Source: Polynucleobacter sp. (GTDB taxonomy: Bacteria; Pseudomonadota; Gammaproteobacteria; Burkholderiales; Burkholderiaceae). Taken from it: a DNA stretch of 32,494 nt. Location of the stretch: contig JAHEBW010000015.1 of the NCBI GenBank assembly GCA_024642065.1, positions 1 through 32,494 of the forward strand, read 5' to 3'. Of the stretch, positions 1 through 7,829 are shown one piece after another (the first letter of the stretch is position 1; the number at the start of each line of letters is the position of its first letter). Position numbers and translations under genes: made by a program. Below the pieces are notes generated by a model. That model was given only the letters and a program-made list of their open reading frames with translations. It was not told the origin of the DNA and did no database searches.

Positions 1-86
1 CGAAAAGGCTTCTCCTGAAGGCTAGCGATATATTCGCTGAGCCCCTCAGGGTCAAAATTCAACAGGTTGGTGCGTGAGTCAATCAA
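1..86 (-). CDS. rlmN: 23S rRNA/tRNA adenine-C2 methyltransferase RlmN, N-terminal fragment cut by window edge
   Basis: Only the first 28 or so codons are inside the window. The frame is open from a TTG at 84-86 to the window edge and reads (M)IDSRTNLLNFDPEGLSE and then, a few residues on, LQEKPFR. The NLL-D-EGL and EKPFR blocks match the start of Burkholderia-type RlmN, a radical-SAM enzyme that methylates C2 of A2503 in 23S rRNA and A37 of some tRNAs. The radical-SAM CxxxCxxC motif lies outside the window. It follows ndk on the same strand by 14 nt, a neighbourhood common in betaproteobacteria. An in-frame stop lies just upstream of the TTG, so the start cannot be much earlier. TTG is the most likely start, but no good Shine-Dalgarno precedes it. 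The identity rests on a short segment. Confidence 0.72.
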   Translation of the reverse strand, partial: MIDSRTNLLNFDPEGLSEYIASLQEKPF

Positions 87-100
87 TGTGTAGCGTTAAA

Positions 101-526
101 TTAACGTGCAAATACTTGCATACCTGGGAAGAAGAATGCGATTTCCACAGCAGCAGTTTCAGGAGCATCTGAACCGTGAACAGCGTTAGCATCAATGCTG
201 TCAGCAAAATCAGCACGAATCGTACCTTTGTCAGCCTTCTTAGGATCTGTAGCACCCATCAAATCACGGTTCTTAGCGATCGCGCCTTCACCTTGCAATG
301 CTTGAATCATTACAGGACCTGAGATCATGAAATCTACTAGATCTTTAAAGAAAGGACGCTCTTTGTGAACAGCGTAGAACTGCTCTGCTTCTTGACGTGA
401 AAGGTGAGCCATTTTTGCAGCTACCACTTTCAAGCCAGCCTGCTCAAAACGTGCGTAAATTTGACCAATAACGTTTTTAGCTACTGCGTCTGGTTTGATG
501 ATAGAAAGTGTGCGCTCAATTGCCAT
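101..526 (-). CDS. ndk: Nucleoside diphosphate kinase
   Basis: Transfers the gamma-phosphate of ATP to other (deoxy)nucleoside diphosphates through a phosphohistidine, balancing NTP and dNTP pools in the cytoplasm. The protein is 141 residues, the usual length. K11 (SIIKPDAV) and the catalytic H117 in the NAVHGSD block are present, so the enzyme should be active. The ATG is preceded by GGAG with a 7-nt spacer. The gene is followed by rlmN after 14 nt, so the two are probably co-transcribed from the promoter near 563-568. Nothing is unusual about it. Confidence 0.98.
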   Translation of the reverse strand: MAIERTLSIIKPDAVAKNVIGQIYARFEQAGLKVVAAKMAHLSRQEAEQFYAVHKERPFFKDLVDFMISGPVMIQALQGEGAIAKNRDLMGATDPKKADKGTIRADFADSIDANAVHGSDAPETAAVEIAFFFPGMQVFAR

Positions 527-562
527 GACTAAACTCCATTGATAGATAGATTAAAACCCCAA

Positions 563-568
563 ATTATA
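563..568 (-). promoter_or_regulatory. Probable -10 box of the ndk-rlmN promoter
   Basis: On the minus strand a perfect TATAAT lies about 37 nt upstream of the ndk ATG. No good -35 hexamer is seen 16-18 nt before it, so the call rests on the -10 match and position alone. Confidence 0.5.
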
Positions 569-707
569 CAACTTTTGGAAGGGTTTACCCCGCCTGACAG
601 CCTTTAAAAGCATTGATTTTTAAGGAAAAGTGGTCTAACTCAAGCCTCTTCTGGCCAGTTTGCTCTCGAAAACACCCCTATTTCCATATCAACTATCCAA
701 AAAAGCC

Positions 708-734
708 TTGAAATTCACACGAAATGTCTATACT
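708..734 (+). promoter_or_regulatory. Probable promoter of the BI-1 family gene
   Basis: TTGAAA at 708-713 and TATACT at 729-734 resemble sigma-70 boxes, though the 15-nt spacer is short. Transcription would begin near 741, downstream of an in-frame ATG at 724. This argues that the ATG at 790 is the real start of the gene. Confidence 0.4.
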
Positions 735-789
735 TAACAGTACGAGCCCAGTGGTGGGCGAGTCATGTTTAATACATAAAGGAGTTTTA

Positions 790-1491
790 ATGAGCGATCT
801 CAACACTTATGGTTTTGGGCACGGAAGCGCAACAACAAGCGTTCAAGTCCGCAACCGGGTGTTACGTAACACCTATGCCCTTTTGGCTTTATCGATGGTC
901 CCTACAATTTTAGGTGCCTGGATTGGTGTTGCTACAGGTTTTTCACTTTTCGCCGGCAGTCCATTTATCGGACTCATTGCATTCATTGCGATTGCTTTCG
1001 GATTCTTCTGGGCAATTGAAAAGAACAAGGATAGTGGCCTAGGCGTTGTATTGTTACTCGGCTTCACATTCTTTATGGGCTTGATGCTCTCTCGCCTTAT
1101 TGGCTCAATCCTAGGATTTAGCAACGGCGCCAGCCTCATCATGACAGCATTTGGTGGTACTGCCATCATATTTGCAGGTATGGCAACATTAGCCGGTAGC
1201 GTTAAAAAGGATTTATCAGAAGGTCTTGGTAAATGGCTTTTTGCTGGCGTGATTCTGTTGTTAATTGCATCTGTAGCCAATATCTGGCTTCAAATGCCTG
1301 CATTGATGTTGACCATCAGCGTTGCAGCAATTGCAATTTTCTCAGCCTTCATCTTGGTTGATGTTCAACGCATCATCAATGGCGGTGAGACTAACTACGT
1401 GATTGCAACCCTCAGCATCTACTTAAACGTTTACAACGTATTTAGTAACTTGCTAGCGCTACTTGGTATCTTTGGCGGCGAAAAAGACTAA
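790..1491 (+). CDS. Bax inhibitor-1 / YccA family inner-membrane protein
   Basis: A 233-residue polytopic membrane protein with about seven hydrophobic segments (near residues 28-50, 56-78, 84-105, 112-134, 147-168, 172-194 and 204-225). The pattern and the FILVDVQRII block near the C-terminus fit the BI-1/UPF0005 family. In E. coli, YccA is a substrate and modulator of the FtsH protease, and other members have been described as pH-dependent calcium leak channels. The role here is not known. An in-frame ATG occurs at 724, but the ATG at 790 is preferred. It has AAAGGAG five nt upstream, and the extra 22 residues are not family-like. The gene is monocistronic, ending in a strong terminator and convergent with rlmD. 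The Asp in LVDVQ is kept; the later position that is acidic in some family members appears to be Asn (YLNVYN). Confidence 0.9.
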   Translation: MSDLNTYGFGHGSATTSVQVRNRVLRNTYALLALSMVPTILGAWIGVATGFSLFAGSPFIGLIAFIAIAFGFFWAIEKNKDSGLGVVLLLGFTFFMGLMLSRLIGSILGFSNGASLIMTAFGGTAIIFAGMATLAGSVKKDLSEGLGKWLFAGVILLLIASVANIWLQMPALMLTISVAAIAIFSAFILVDVQRIINGGETNYVIATLSIYLNVYNVFSNLLALLGIFGGEKD

Positions 1492-1510
1492 GTTATTTAA
1501 TCTTAAAAAA

Positions 1511-1546
1511 GAAACCGACTAAGGCAACTTAGTCGGTTTCTTCATT
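1511..1546. terminator. Bidirectional intrinsic terminator between the BI-1 gene and rlmD
   Basis: A perfect 13-bp stem (GAAACCGACTAAG with CTTAGTCGGTTTC) closes a 4-nt loop GCAA. A T-rich tail follows on the plus strand, and a run of six T follows on the minus strand (1505-1510). It can end both convergent transcripts, including the long rpoS-containing run. Confidence 0.92.
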
Positions 1547-1567
1547 TATGGAACATGCTGGTGATGG

Positions 1568-2929
1568 TTAAGGTCTTTCGAACACCGCAATCGATTCAAT
1601 ATGAGAGGTATGAGGAAACATATTGATGACACCAGCAGACTTGAGTCGGTACCCTGCCTGCCCAACCAAAATACCCACATCTCTAGCCAGAGTGGCAGGA
1701 TTACAAGAGACATAAACTATTCGACTAGGTAGGTAATCTTTATCAGATGATTTCTCTGATGAAGCCAATGAGGCTAAAGCAGTCGCTAAGGCCATTGCAC
1801 CGTCCCGTGGAGGGTCGATAAGCCATTTTGAAGCAAGGCCCCAAGATTTAATAACTTCCGGAGTTACTTCAAATAAATTAGAACACGCAAAATTGACACT
1901 ATCAGAGAGTTGATTGTGTCGGGCATTTTCTTGGGCTCGCTGAGTTAAACCTTCACTACCCTCAATGCCAAAAACTTCTCTAGATAAACGAGCCAAAGGT
2001 AATGTGAAGTTACCAATGCCGCAGAAGAGATCCAAGACGCGCTCATGCTTGAGGGGATTTAGCAACCGAATGGCATGCCCCACAAGCACTTGATTAATCT
2101 GATGGTTAACTTGAGTGAAATCAGTTGGCTTAAAAGGTATTTCAATATCGAATTCTGGCAATCGATAACAAAGATGGCTTTTCTCTGGATAAAACGGATA
2201 AGCCGTATCAAGATCGCCAGGCTGCAACCAAATATGAATTTGATGCAATTGAGCAAAAGCTCTAATTAATTCTTGATCATCCTTAGAGAGCGCTGCCATG
2301 TGCCTCAGAACAAAAACAGAACTTCGACTACCAGGCTGAATATCCTCACCTACAGCAAACTCTATTTGAGGAATGGTTTCTGGCTTAGAAAGCGAACCAA
2401 TCAAATCACGCCAGTGTGGCAATAAATCAGAAAGATGCTTTGGCAAAATGTCACAAGACAACATGTCTGTAATACGACTAGCTTTTTTCTGATGAAAGCC
2501 AACCAGAATTCTGCCTTTAGGAATTTTAAAAACAGACAGGCGGCCCCTATAACGATATTCCCAAGCAGGCCCTGCAATCGGCCTCAAAAGAACCTCAGGC
2601 TTTGTTCTACCCAAGTACCTCAAGTTATCTTCAAGTACTCGCTGCTTCATAGCAAGTTGAGCGCGGGTATCTAAATGTTGCATCGAGCAGCCGCCGCACT
2701 CTTCAAAGGAAGGGCATTTTGGCTGGATTCTGCTGGGTGATGATTTGTATATTTTGAGTAGCTTTGCCATCTCAAATTTACTTTTCACCTTATAGGATTG
2801 ATACTCTACATCCTCGCCGGGCAGCGCATCATGAATAAACACAACCTTGCCTGGAACGCCGTTTTCATCTCTAGGACGAGCAACGCCTTGAGCTTCAAGA
2901 TTGAGGGATTCAACAACAACTCTAGTCAC
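1568..2929 (-). CDS. rlmD: 23S rRNA (uracil-C5)-methyltransferase RlmD (RumA)
   Basis: SAM-dependent enzyme making m5U1939 in 23S rRNA. The 453 residues contain an N-terminal TRAM RNA-binding domain (about 1-60, VVVESLN...GVAR...GKVVFI). Next is an iron-sulphur cluster site with C72, C78 and C81 (CPSFEECGGC) and a likely fourth Cys near 158. The C-terminal Rossmann methyltransferase domain carries DLFCGIGNFTLP for SAM and the catalytic Cys near 409 in YVSCNPATLARDV. The Fe-S site separates RlmD/RlmC from TrmA, and length and neighbours favour RlmD. The start is GTG, in a GTGA overlap with the stop of the upstream exonuclease gene, so translation is probably coupled. It is the last gene of the dnaX-to-rlmD run. 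Confidence 0.93.
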   Translation of the reverse strand: MTRVVVESLNLEAQGVARPRDENGVPGKVVFIHDALPGEDVEYQSYKVKSKFEMAKLLKIYKSSPSRIQPKCPSFEECGGCSMQHLDTRAQLAMKQRVLEDNLRYLGRTKPEVLLRPIAGPAWEYRYRGRLSVFKIPKGRILVGFHQKKASRITDMLSCDILPKHLSDLLPHWRDLIGSLSKPETIPQIEFAVGEDIQPGSRSSVFVLRHMAALSKDDQELIRAFAQLHQIHIWLQPGDLDTAYPFYPEKSHLCYRLPEFDIEIPFKPTDFTQVNHQINQVLVGHAIRLLNPLKHERVLDLFCGIGNFTLPLARLSREVFGIEGSEGLTQRAQENARHNQLSDSVNFACSNLFEVTPEVIKSWGLASKWLIDPPRDGAMALATALASLASSEKSSDKDYLPSRIVYVSCNPATLARDVGILVGQAGYRLKSAGVINMFPHTSHIESIAVFERP

Positions 2930-3759
2930 GATAAATCTTTAGGATCAGTTGAAAATAACTCTAGATACTGCTGCCAGAATGCTCCTGTTGGAGTTTTTGA
3001 TTCTTTAAGCAACTCGCTTTTTACGAACTTGATTTCTTCATCATATTCATCTGGAGTCACGCCACCGCGCATCCGTTGAAAACGGCAGTACAGCAAATAA
3101 GTGTTGACCACATCAGTTTCACAATAGTCACGAATCTCTTTGATTTTGCCATCCAAGAAACCCTGCCAAACTTGACCACCATCCATACCCATCTTGCCAG
3201 GGAAGCCACACATTTTTGCCAAGGCATCTAGTGGTGCGTTGGCGCGTCCTGAGAATTTAGCCAAGAGATCCATCAGATCAATATGTCTCATGTGATAACG
3301 GCTAATGTAGTTATTCCACTTAAAGTCCCTGCTGTCGCTATCACCACTCTCACCCATCTCCCAATATCTGGAAGATGTCACACCATTCAATAAGGCTCTG
3401 TAGTGCAAAACTGGTAAATCAAAGCCGCTACCGTTCCAAGATACCAATTGAGGAGTGTACTTTTCTATTAAATCGAAAAAGGCCTGCACTATTTCTTTTT
3501 CAGAACTATGAGCATCCCCCAAACTACCCACCTTGAATTGCGGTAAACCATCTTTAGTAGTTCTGCGAATAACGCAAGAAATAGCCACCACTTTTTGTAA
3601 GTGCAAAGGCATGAACTCTGTGCCAGTTTTTTCTTTTCGATCAGCGAGTGCTTGCGTAACAACTTCTAGATCGCTCACCGAATCAGGAATACCTTCTAAA
3701 CAACGTATACCCGCAGCATCTGGGATAGTTTCAATATCAAAAACCAATACACCGGCCAT
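2926..3759 (-). CDS. Predicted PolB-like 3'-5' exonuclease (DEDD superfamily)
   Basis: A 277-residue RNase H-fold exonuclease. The first acidic motif is VFDIETIPD (D8, E10), the second lies in SWNGSGFDLPVL, and the third in YCETDVVNT (D216). These are the metal ligands of DEDD exonucleases, and the protein resembles the stand-alone family related to the proofreading domain of DNA polymerase B (Pfam PF10108). The substrate is unknown, with DNA or RNA end trimming the likely reaction. The ATG follows AAGGAAAAAT, a good ribosome site. It sits 12 nt after rpoS and overlaps rlmD by four nt, so it is probably co-expressed with both. Confidence 0.85.
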   Translation of the reverse strand: MAGVLVFDIETIPDAAGIRCLEGIPDSVSDLEVVTQALADRKEKTGTEFMPLHLQKVVAISCVIRRTTKDGLPQFKVGSLGDAHSSEKEIVQAFFDLIEKYTPQLVSWNGSGFDLPVLHYRALLNGVTSSRYWEMGESGDSDSRDFKWNNYISRYHMRHIDLMDLLAKFSGRANAPLDALAKMCGFPGKMGMDGGQVWQGFLDGKIKEIRDYCETDVVNTYLLYCRFQRMRGGVTPDEYDEEIKFVKSELLKESKTPTGAFWQQYLELFSTDPKDLS

Positions 3760-3771
3760 ATTTTTCCTTAA

Positions 3772-4728
3772 TTAATTATCAAGAATGGCATCTTTATCAA
3801 GGCCATGACTTTTGAGATATTTCTTGAGCTTTACCAAAGCTTCTTGCTGTATCTGTCTAACGCGCTCTTTAGAAAGATTAATTTCTTTTGCAACGTCTTC
3901 CAATGTTGCCGGTTCCTGATTGTCCAAACCATAACGTCTAACAATCACCACTCTTTGATCATCCTTTAAGCCTTTTAACCAGCTATAAAGCATCTCATCT
4001 AGCTGTGACTTAGCTACACCCTCATGAGGTCCAGCTGTGCGCTCATCAGAAATTAAATCCAACAAACTAGAGCCAGGATCTAAATCTCGAGGCGCATCCA
4101 GTGAAGTCGTGTGCTCTGCCATAGCAAGAGCGTCAGCAACGTCCTCAATTGTTTTACCAGTCAAACTAGCAATATCTTCAATGTGAGGACTGCGAGCCTC
4201 TGCAGCCAGGGCTTGCTCTAAATATCGGCGCGCTCTTAAAACCTGGTTGATTTCTCTAATCACATGAACCGGCAAACGCACAGTTCTTACTTGACTCATC
4301 AAAGCCTTTTCAATGCTTTGCCTAATCCACCAAGTGGCATATGTAGAAAATCGAAAACCTCTTTCAGGCTCAAATTTATCGAGGGCGTGCATCAAGCCTA
4401 AATTACCCTCTTCAATCAAATCCGGAAAAGGAAGGCCACGGTTCATATAGCCTTTAGCAATGCTAACGACCAAACGTAGGTTATGCTCAATCATGGCTTG
4501 GCGCGCAGAAAAGTCGCCAGACTTCGCCCGAGTAGCGGTGTCCAATTCTTCGGCAGGTGTGAAAAGTGGCTTGCTGGCAATTTGCTGCAAATAACGCTGA
4601 ACCAAGTCAGCAGTTAATTCTGCAGCCAATACCTCTTTCAACTCTTCAGGAGTAATCTCCTGATCATTTAATTCACTTAGATCAGAAAATTCACTAGAAG
4701 AATGCTTATCTGAGTCTGGTGAATTCAT
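3772..4728 (-). CDS. rpoS: RNA polymerase sigma factor RpoS (sigma-38)
   Basis: Group 2 sigma factor of 318 residues, expected to direct the stationary-phase and general stress response. Region 1.2 is near 38-70 (DLVQRYLQQIASKPLFT). Region 2 is near 75-145 (NLRLVVSIAKGY, LIEEGNLGLMHALDKF, FSTYATWWIRQSI). Region 3 begins at RLPVHVIREIN, and region 4 has the helix-turn-helix LEDVAKEINLSKERVRQIQ. There is no long region 1.1 or non-conserved insert, which excludes RpoD, and RpoH lacks this architecture. The location directly after nlpD in surE-pcm-nlpD-rpoS confirms RpoS. The ATG lies 3 nt after the nlpD stop, and no Shine-Dalgarno is visible in front of it, so translation may depend on coupling to nlpD or be regulated. 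Confidence 0.96.
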   Translation of the reverse strand: MNSPDSDKHSSSEFSDLSELNDQEITPEELKEVLAAELTADLVQRYLQQIASKPLFTPAEELDTATRAKSGDFSARQAMIEHNLRLVVSIAKGYMNRGLPFPDLIEEGNLGLMHALDKFEPERGFRFSTYATWWIRQSIEKALMSQVRTVRLPVHVIREINQVLRARRYLEQALAAEARSPHIEDIASLTGKTIEDVADALAMAEHTTSLDAPRDLDPGSSLLDLISDERTAGPHEGVAKSQLDEMLYSWLKGLKDDQRVVIVRRYGLDNQEPATLEDVAKEINLSKERVRQIQQEALVKLKKYLKSHGLDKDAILDN

Positions 4729-4731
4729 TTA

Positions 4732-5523
4732 TTAAGGCAAATACGCACTTGGATCAACTGGTTTGCCATTCTTACGAAGTTCAAAATGAAGCTTCACACG
4801 ATCAGCATCTGTATTACCCATCTCAGCAATTTTTTGGGCTTTTTTAACAGTGTCACCCTCTTTAACTAAGAGCGTTTTATTGTGTGCATAAGCAGTTAAA
4901 TACGTATTGTCATGCTTCACAATGACTAAGTTACCGTAGCCTCTCAAACTGTTACCGGCATAAACCACCTTACCATCAGCAGCTGATTGGACTGAATCGC
5001 CTGACTTACCAGCAATTCCAATACCTTTATTTTTTCCTTCATCAAAGCGCTCAATCACCTCACCCTTGGAAGGCCAAGATAAACGAATTCCAGTTTCTGT
5101 AGCGATATCCTGCTTGGCTTTTTCCGGCTGATTCTTAGCATCAAGCTTTTCAGCTTTTTCCTGCTTTGCCACATTGAGTGGCTTTTTCTCCAGAGGCTTC
5201 TCTTGCTTTACTTCCATTTTGGAGACGGTTGCTTTAGGTGCTTTACTTGATTCAATGCGGATAACTTGGCCCACCTCGATCACATTAGGATCTGAGATGT
5301 TGTTCCATTCAGCAATATCTCGATGCGATTGACCGTGATCAAGAGCAATTCTTAACAGCGTATCACCGCGCTTGATACGGTAAAAACCAGCAGGCACAGG
5401 CTCGTAATTAGCGCCTGTTGAACGATCAAAAACAGGGGCTGGCGCAGATCTTGTTGCACAACCAAAGTGGCTTGCGGCAAGAATGATTAATAAGGCAGAT
5501 AAGCTAGTACGAGATAAATTCAT
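4732..5523 (-). CDS. nlpD: NlpD-type murein hydrolase activator (LysM + degenerate LytM/M23)
   Basis: Envelope protein of 263 residues expected to activate the AmiC amidase during septal peptidoglycan splitting. It has an N-terminal signal segment ending near C22, a LysM peptidoglycan-binding domain at about 46-90 (GFYRIKRGDTLLRIALDHG, DPNVIEVGQVIRI), a Lys/Glu-rich linker at about 95-145 and a C-terminal LytM domain at about 150-263. The zinc-site residues are degenerate: NKGIGIA replaces the HxxxD motif, as in E. coli NlpD (NKGIDIA), while the AYAH and LHFEL motifs remain. It is therefore probably a non-catalytic activator. The presumed lipobox HFGC is atypical because it lacks L/V/I at -3. 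No Shine-Dalgarno is visible, but a TATAAT ends 6 nt before the ATG. Confidence 0.9.
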   Translation of the reverse strand: MNLSRTSLSALLIILAASHFGCATRSAPAPVFDRSTGANYEPVPAGFYRIKRGDTLLRIALDHGQSHRDIAEWNNISDPNVIEVGQVIRIESSKAPKATVSKMEVKQEKPLEKKPLNVAKQEKAEKLDAKNQPEKAKQDIATETGIRLSWPSKGEVIERFDEGKNKGIGIAGKSGDSVQSAADGKVVYAGNSLRGYGNLVIVKHDNTYLTAYAHNKTLLVKEGDTVKKAQKIAEMGNTDADRVKLHFELRKNGKPVDPSAYLP

Positions 5524-5529
5524 GGATCA

Positions 5530-5535
5530 ATTATA
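5530..5535 (-). promoter_or_regulatory. Candidate -10 box in front of nlpD (possible nlpD-rpoS internal promoter)
   Basis: The minus strand reads ACTATAATTGATCC and then the nlpD ATG. A perfect TATAAT preceded by C ends 6 nt before the start codon, so a transcript would begin at or within a base or two of the ATG. No good -35 is seen. Confidence 0.4.
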
Positions 5536-5545
5536 GTAATTATGA

Positions 5546-6202
5546 TTACACAGTGCCGGATTGCAGTGGCACAAAGAAAACTTCTTCAAGCACAGTCCTT
5601 TGATATCGCTGAGAACTAACTCGCTCAACGACAACCAACTGCTGCTCTTCCTCATTTTTAGCAACTGGAGCAACAAGCCTGCCACCAATAGCCAATTGAT
5701 CAAGTAACGGATCAGGAATGCCCAAGCCAGCAGCGGCAAGAATAATTCCATCAAATGGTGCGGCCTGCGGTAAACCGCGAATGCCATCGCCATAAACCAA
5801 ACGTAAATTAGGAATCCTAAAAGGTCTCAATTTAGCTCTAGCCTGATCGTGAAGAGGTCTAATTCTCTCTATGGAATAGACCTCATTAGCCACCAAACTT
5901 AATACTGCCGCCTGATACCCACAGCCCGTACCAATTTCCAAAACTTTTCCAAGCTCCTTTTTGGGCTTAAAAAGAAGCTCAACCATTCTCGCAACCACCG
6001 ATGGTTTTGAAATAGTTTGTTGATGACCGATAGGTAAGGCAGAGTCCTCGTAAGCCCTTGCATCCAATGCATGATCAATAAATGCATGTCTAGGAACTGT
6101 CGCAATAGCCTCTAAAACTTGACGATGGCGCACACCTGCTGCAGCGACCTTCTCTACAAGAACTAGCCGTGCTTTATCGTAACCAGGATCTTTCTTTTGC
6201 AC
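5546..6202 (-). CDS. pcm: Protein-L-isoaspartate O-methyltransferase
   Basis: Repairs aged proteins by methylating isoaspartyl residues with SAM, starting their return to normal aspartyl bonds. About 218 residues. The SAM-binding motif [16 protein letters not shown] and the upstream segment [15 protein letters not shown] (which lines the isoaspartate pocket) are clear, as is [23 protein letters not shown]. The start is uncertain. A TTG at 6206-6208 gives two more residues, but the GTG at 6200-6202 has TAGG six nt before it and is preferred. It lies between surE and nlpD, the conserved survival gene order upstream of rpoS. Confidence 0.95.
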   Translation of the reverse strand: MQKKDPGYDKARLVLVEKVAAAGVRHRQVLEAIATVPRHAFIDHALDARAYEDSALPIGHQQTISKPSVVARMVELLFKPKKELGKVLEIGTGCGYQAAVLSLVANEVYSIERIRPLHDQARAKLRPFRIPNLRLVYGDGIRGLPQAAPFDGIILAAAGLGIPDPLLDQLAIGGRLVAPVAKNEEEQQLVVVERVSSQRYQRTVLEEVFFVPLQSGTV

Positions 6203-6233
6203 TATCAACCTATCAATTTAGCAATTATTGGAG

Positions 6234-7016
6234 TTAATTTTTATTCCAATTAGAAGCTTTCATCTGCTCACGCATAGCCAGATGAGAAAGATCTAATTGC
6301 AAAGGTGTTATGGAAACTTGGCCATTTTGAATGGCACAAAAATCAGTTCCCTCAGTTGAATCTTTAGCCAGCCCTGGAGGTCCAATCCAATAAATAGGCT
6401 CGCCACGTGGATTTTTTTGCATGATCACATCCTGAGAGTGATGGCGATTACCTAAGCGAGTAACGCGCCACGAATTCAACTGCTCATAAGAATGATTTGG
6501 AATATTCACATTTAAAAGTGTTGGCTTTGTGCCTGGACTTAAATCACCGTCAACAGGATGATTAATTTGTTGCAAAACAATATCGCGAGCTACCTGGGCA
6601 GCAGCATCAAGGCCTTGCCAACCTTTATCAACTTGAGAAAAGGCGATCGCTGGAATACCAAACATAACGCCTTCAATAGCAGCAGCAACTGTCCCTGAGT
6701 AAAGAACATCTTCACCCATATTTTCACCTTGATTAATGCCAGAAACCACGATATCCGGCCTAGAATCCAACAAACCGGTCAAAGCAATATGCACACAATC
6801 TGTTGGTGTGCCGTTGACGTATAAGAAACCATCTCTCTCACCACCAACCACTTTATTAACTGTTAGCGGGCGAGATAGTGTTAATGAATTAGATGCACCG
6901 CTATGATTTTGCTCAGGAGCAATAACAGTGACACGCCCCAAAGGACGCAAAATATCAACCAAAGCTAATAAGCCCGGCGCCAAATACCCGTCATCATTAG
7001 CAACAAGAATGTGCAT
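6234..7016 (-). CDS. surE: 5'/3'-nucleotidase SurE
   Basis: Divalent-metal-dependent nucleoside monophosphate phosphatase (also acting on short polyphosphate in E. coli), linked to stationary-phase survival. 260 residues. Metal ligands are D8, D9 (ANDDG), S39 (QNHSGASN) and N95 ([11 protein letters not shown]), all present. The [22 protein letters not shown] block is also typical. The ATG overlaps by one nt the TAA of a small upstream gene (TAATG), suggesting coupled translation. It opens the surE-pcm-nlpD-rpoS set. Confidence 0.97.
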   Translation of the reverse strand: MHILVANDDGYLAPGLLALVDILRPLGRVTVIAPEQNHSGASNSLTLSRPLTVNKVVGGERDGFLYVNGTPTDCVHIALTGLLDSRPDIVVSGINQGENMGEDVLYSGTVAAAIEGVMFGIPAIAFSQVDKGWQGLDAAAQVARDIVLQQINHPVDGDLSPGTKPTLLNVNIPNHSYEQLNSWRVTRLGNRHHSQDVIMQKNPRGEPIYWIGPPGLAKDSTEGTDFCAIQNGQVSITPLQLDLSHLAMREQMKASNWNKN

Positions 7017-7156
7017 TAAGCCTTAACCGCTTGAATCAAAGTAGAAACTTTTTGCTCCGGCTCTTTTTTACCAATGTCAGCACCGCCAAACATAAAGTAA
7101 CCTGCCAAAAATAAAGCCAAACCAATTAACAACTGTTTTAACCATGGATTTTTCAT
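7016..7156 (-). CDS. Small single-pass membrane peptide (46 aa), coupled to surE
   Basis: A short gene of 47 codons including stop. It begins [10 protein letters not shown], has a hydrophobic stretch at about residues 9-25 ([17 protein letters not shown]) and ends in a polar tail with KKEPEQK. It has a clear ribosome site (GAGAGGA with a suitable spacer) and an ATG start. Its TAA shares one base with the surE ATG. It fills the otherwise empty 174 nt between recR and surE. By appearance it is an inner-membrane peptide with a short basic N-terminus. I do not recognise a family and assign no function. Support comes from the Shine-Dalgarno sequence, the hydrophobic segment and the TAATG junction; conservation could not be tested. 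Confidence 0.7.
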   Translation of the reverse strand: MKNPWLKQLLIGLALFLAGYFMFGGADIGKKEPEQKVSTLIQAVKA

Positions 7157-7190
7157 TTAAAGATTCCTCTCAAAAATAAACTAGAATAAC

Positions 7191-7817
7191 TTAACTGACT
7201 GAACGACGATCCATCATCGCTCTGGCTAAAGTGCTTGCATCAACATACTCTAACTCACCGCCCACTGGAACACCCCGAGCGATTCTTGAAACCTTGATAC
7301 CGCGAACCTTCATCATCTCACCGATGTAATGAGCGGTAGCCTCACCCTCACTGGTGAAATTGGTGGCCAAAACAACTTCTCTTACCGGCTCTTTGCTTTG
7401 CTCAACCCGCTGAATCAAACGATCCAAATGAATTTCATTCGGGCCCAATCCATCTAATGGTGATAAACGCCCCATCAGAACAAAATACAAACCGCGGTAA
7501 GTCAAAGTCTGTTCAACCATCAACTGATCTGCTGGTGTCTCAACAACGCAAAGAATGCCAGCATCTCTTCGATCATCAGAGCAGGTTTTACAAATATCTA
7601 ACTCTGAAAATGTGTTGCATAGAGAACAATGTTGAATGTGGTTAACTGCATCCAACAAACTTTGACCGAGAACTGCTGCACCATTGCGATCATGCTGCAA
7701 TAAATGAAAAGCCATTCTTTGAGCAGACTTTGGCCCAACACCGGGCAAAGCTCTTAAAGCTTGCACCATACGCTGCAATGCATCTTGCGCTTGATCGGCT
7801 GGGGCGTGTTCTGACAT
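7191..7817 (-). CDS. recR: Recombination mediator protein RecR
   Basis: Works with RecF and RecO to load RecA onto gapped DNA. 208 residues. It has an N-terminal helix-hairpin-helix ([18 protein letters not shown]), a four-cysteine zinc finger near 64-80 ([16 protein letters not shown]) and a Toprim domain ([16 protein letters not shown]), and ends with the [19 protein letters not shown] block. All expected elements are present. It follows ybaB by 12 nt, the usual dnaX-ybaB-recR order. Confidence 0.98.
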   Translation of the reverse strand: MSEHAPADQAQDALQRMVQALRALPGVGPKSAQRMAFHLLQHDRNGAAVLGQSLLDAVNHIQHCSLCNTFSELDICKTCSDDRRDAGILCVVETPADQLMVEQTLTYRGLYFVLMGRLSPLDGLGPNEIHLDRLIQRVEQSKEPVREVVLATNFTSEGEATAHYIGEMMKVRGIKVSRIARGVPVGGELEYVDASTLARAMMDRRSVS

Positions 7818-7829
7818 GGTCTATTTCAA

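Noticed and set aside
724..789. Earlier in-frame ATG for the BI-1 family gene
   Set aside because: It lies between the probable -35 and -10 boxes, lacks a ribosome site and would add 22 residues unlike the family. The ATG at 790 has AAAGGAG at ideal spacing.
873..1280. 135-codon open frame antisense to the BI-1 gene
   Set aside because: It lies wholly inside a well-supported membrane protein gene; its composition mirrors that gene and it has no recognisable features.
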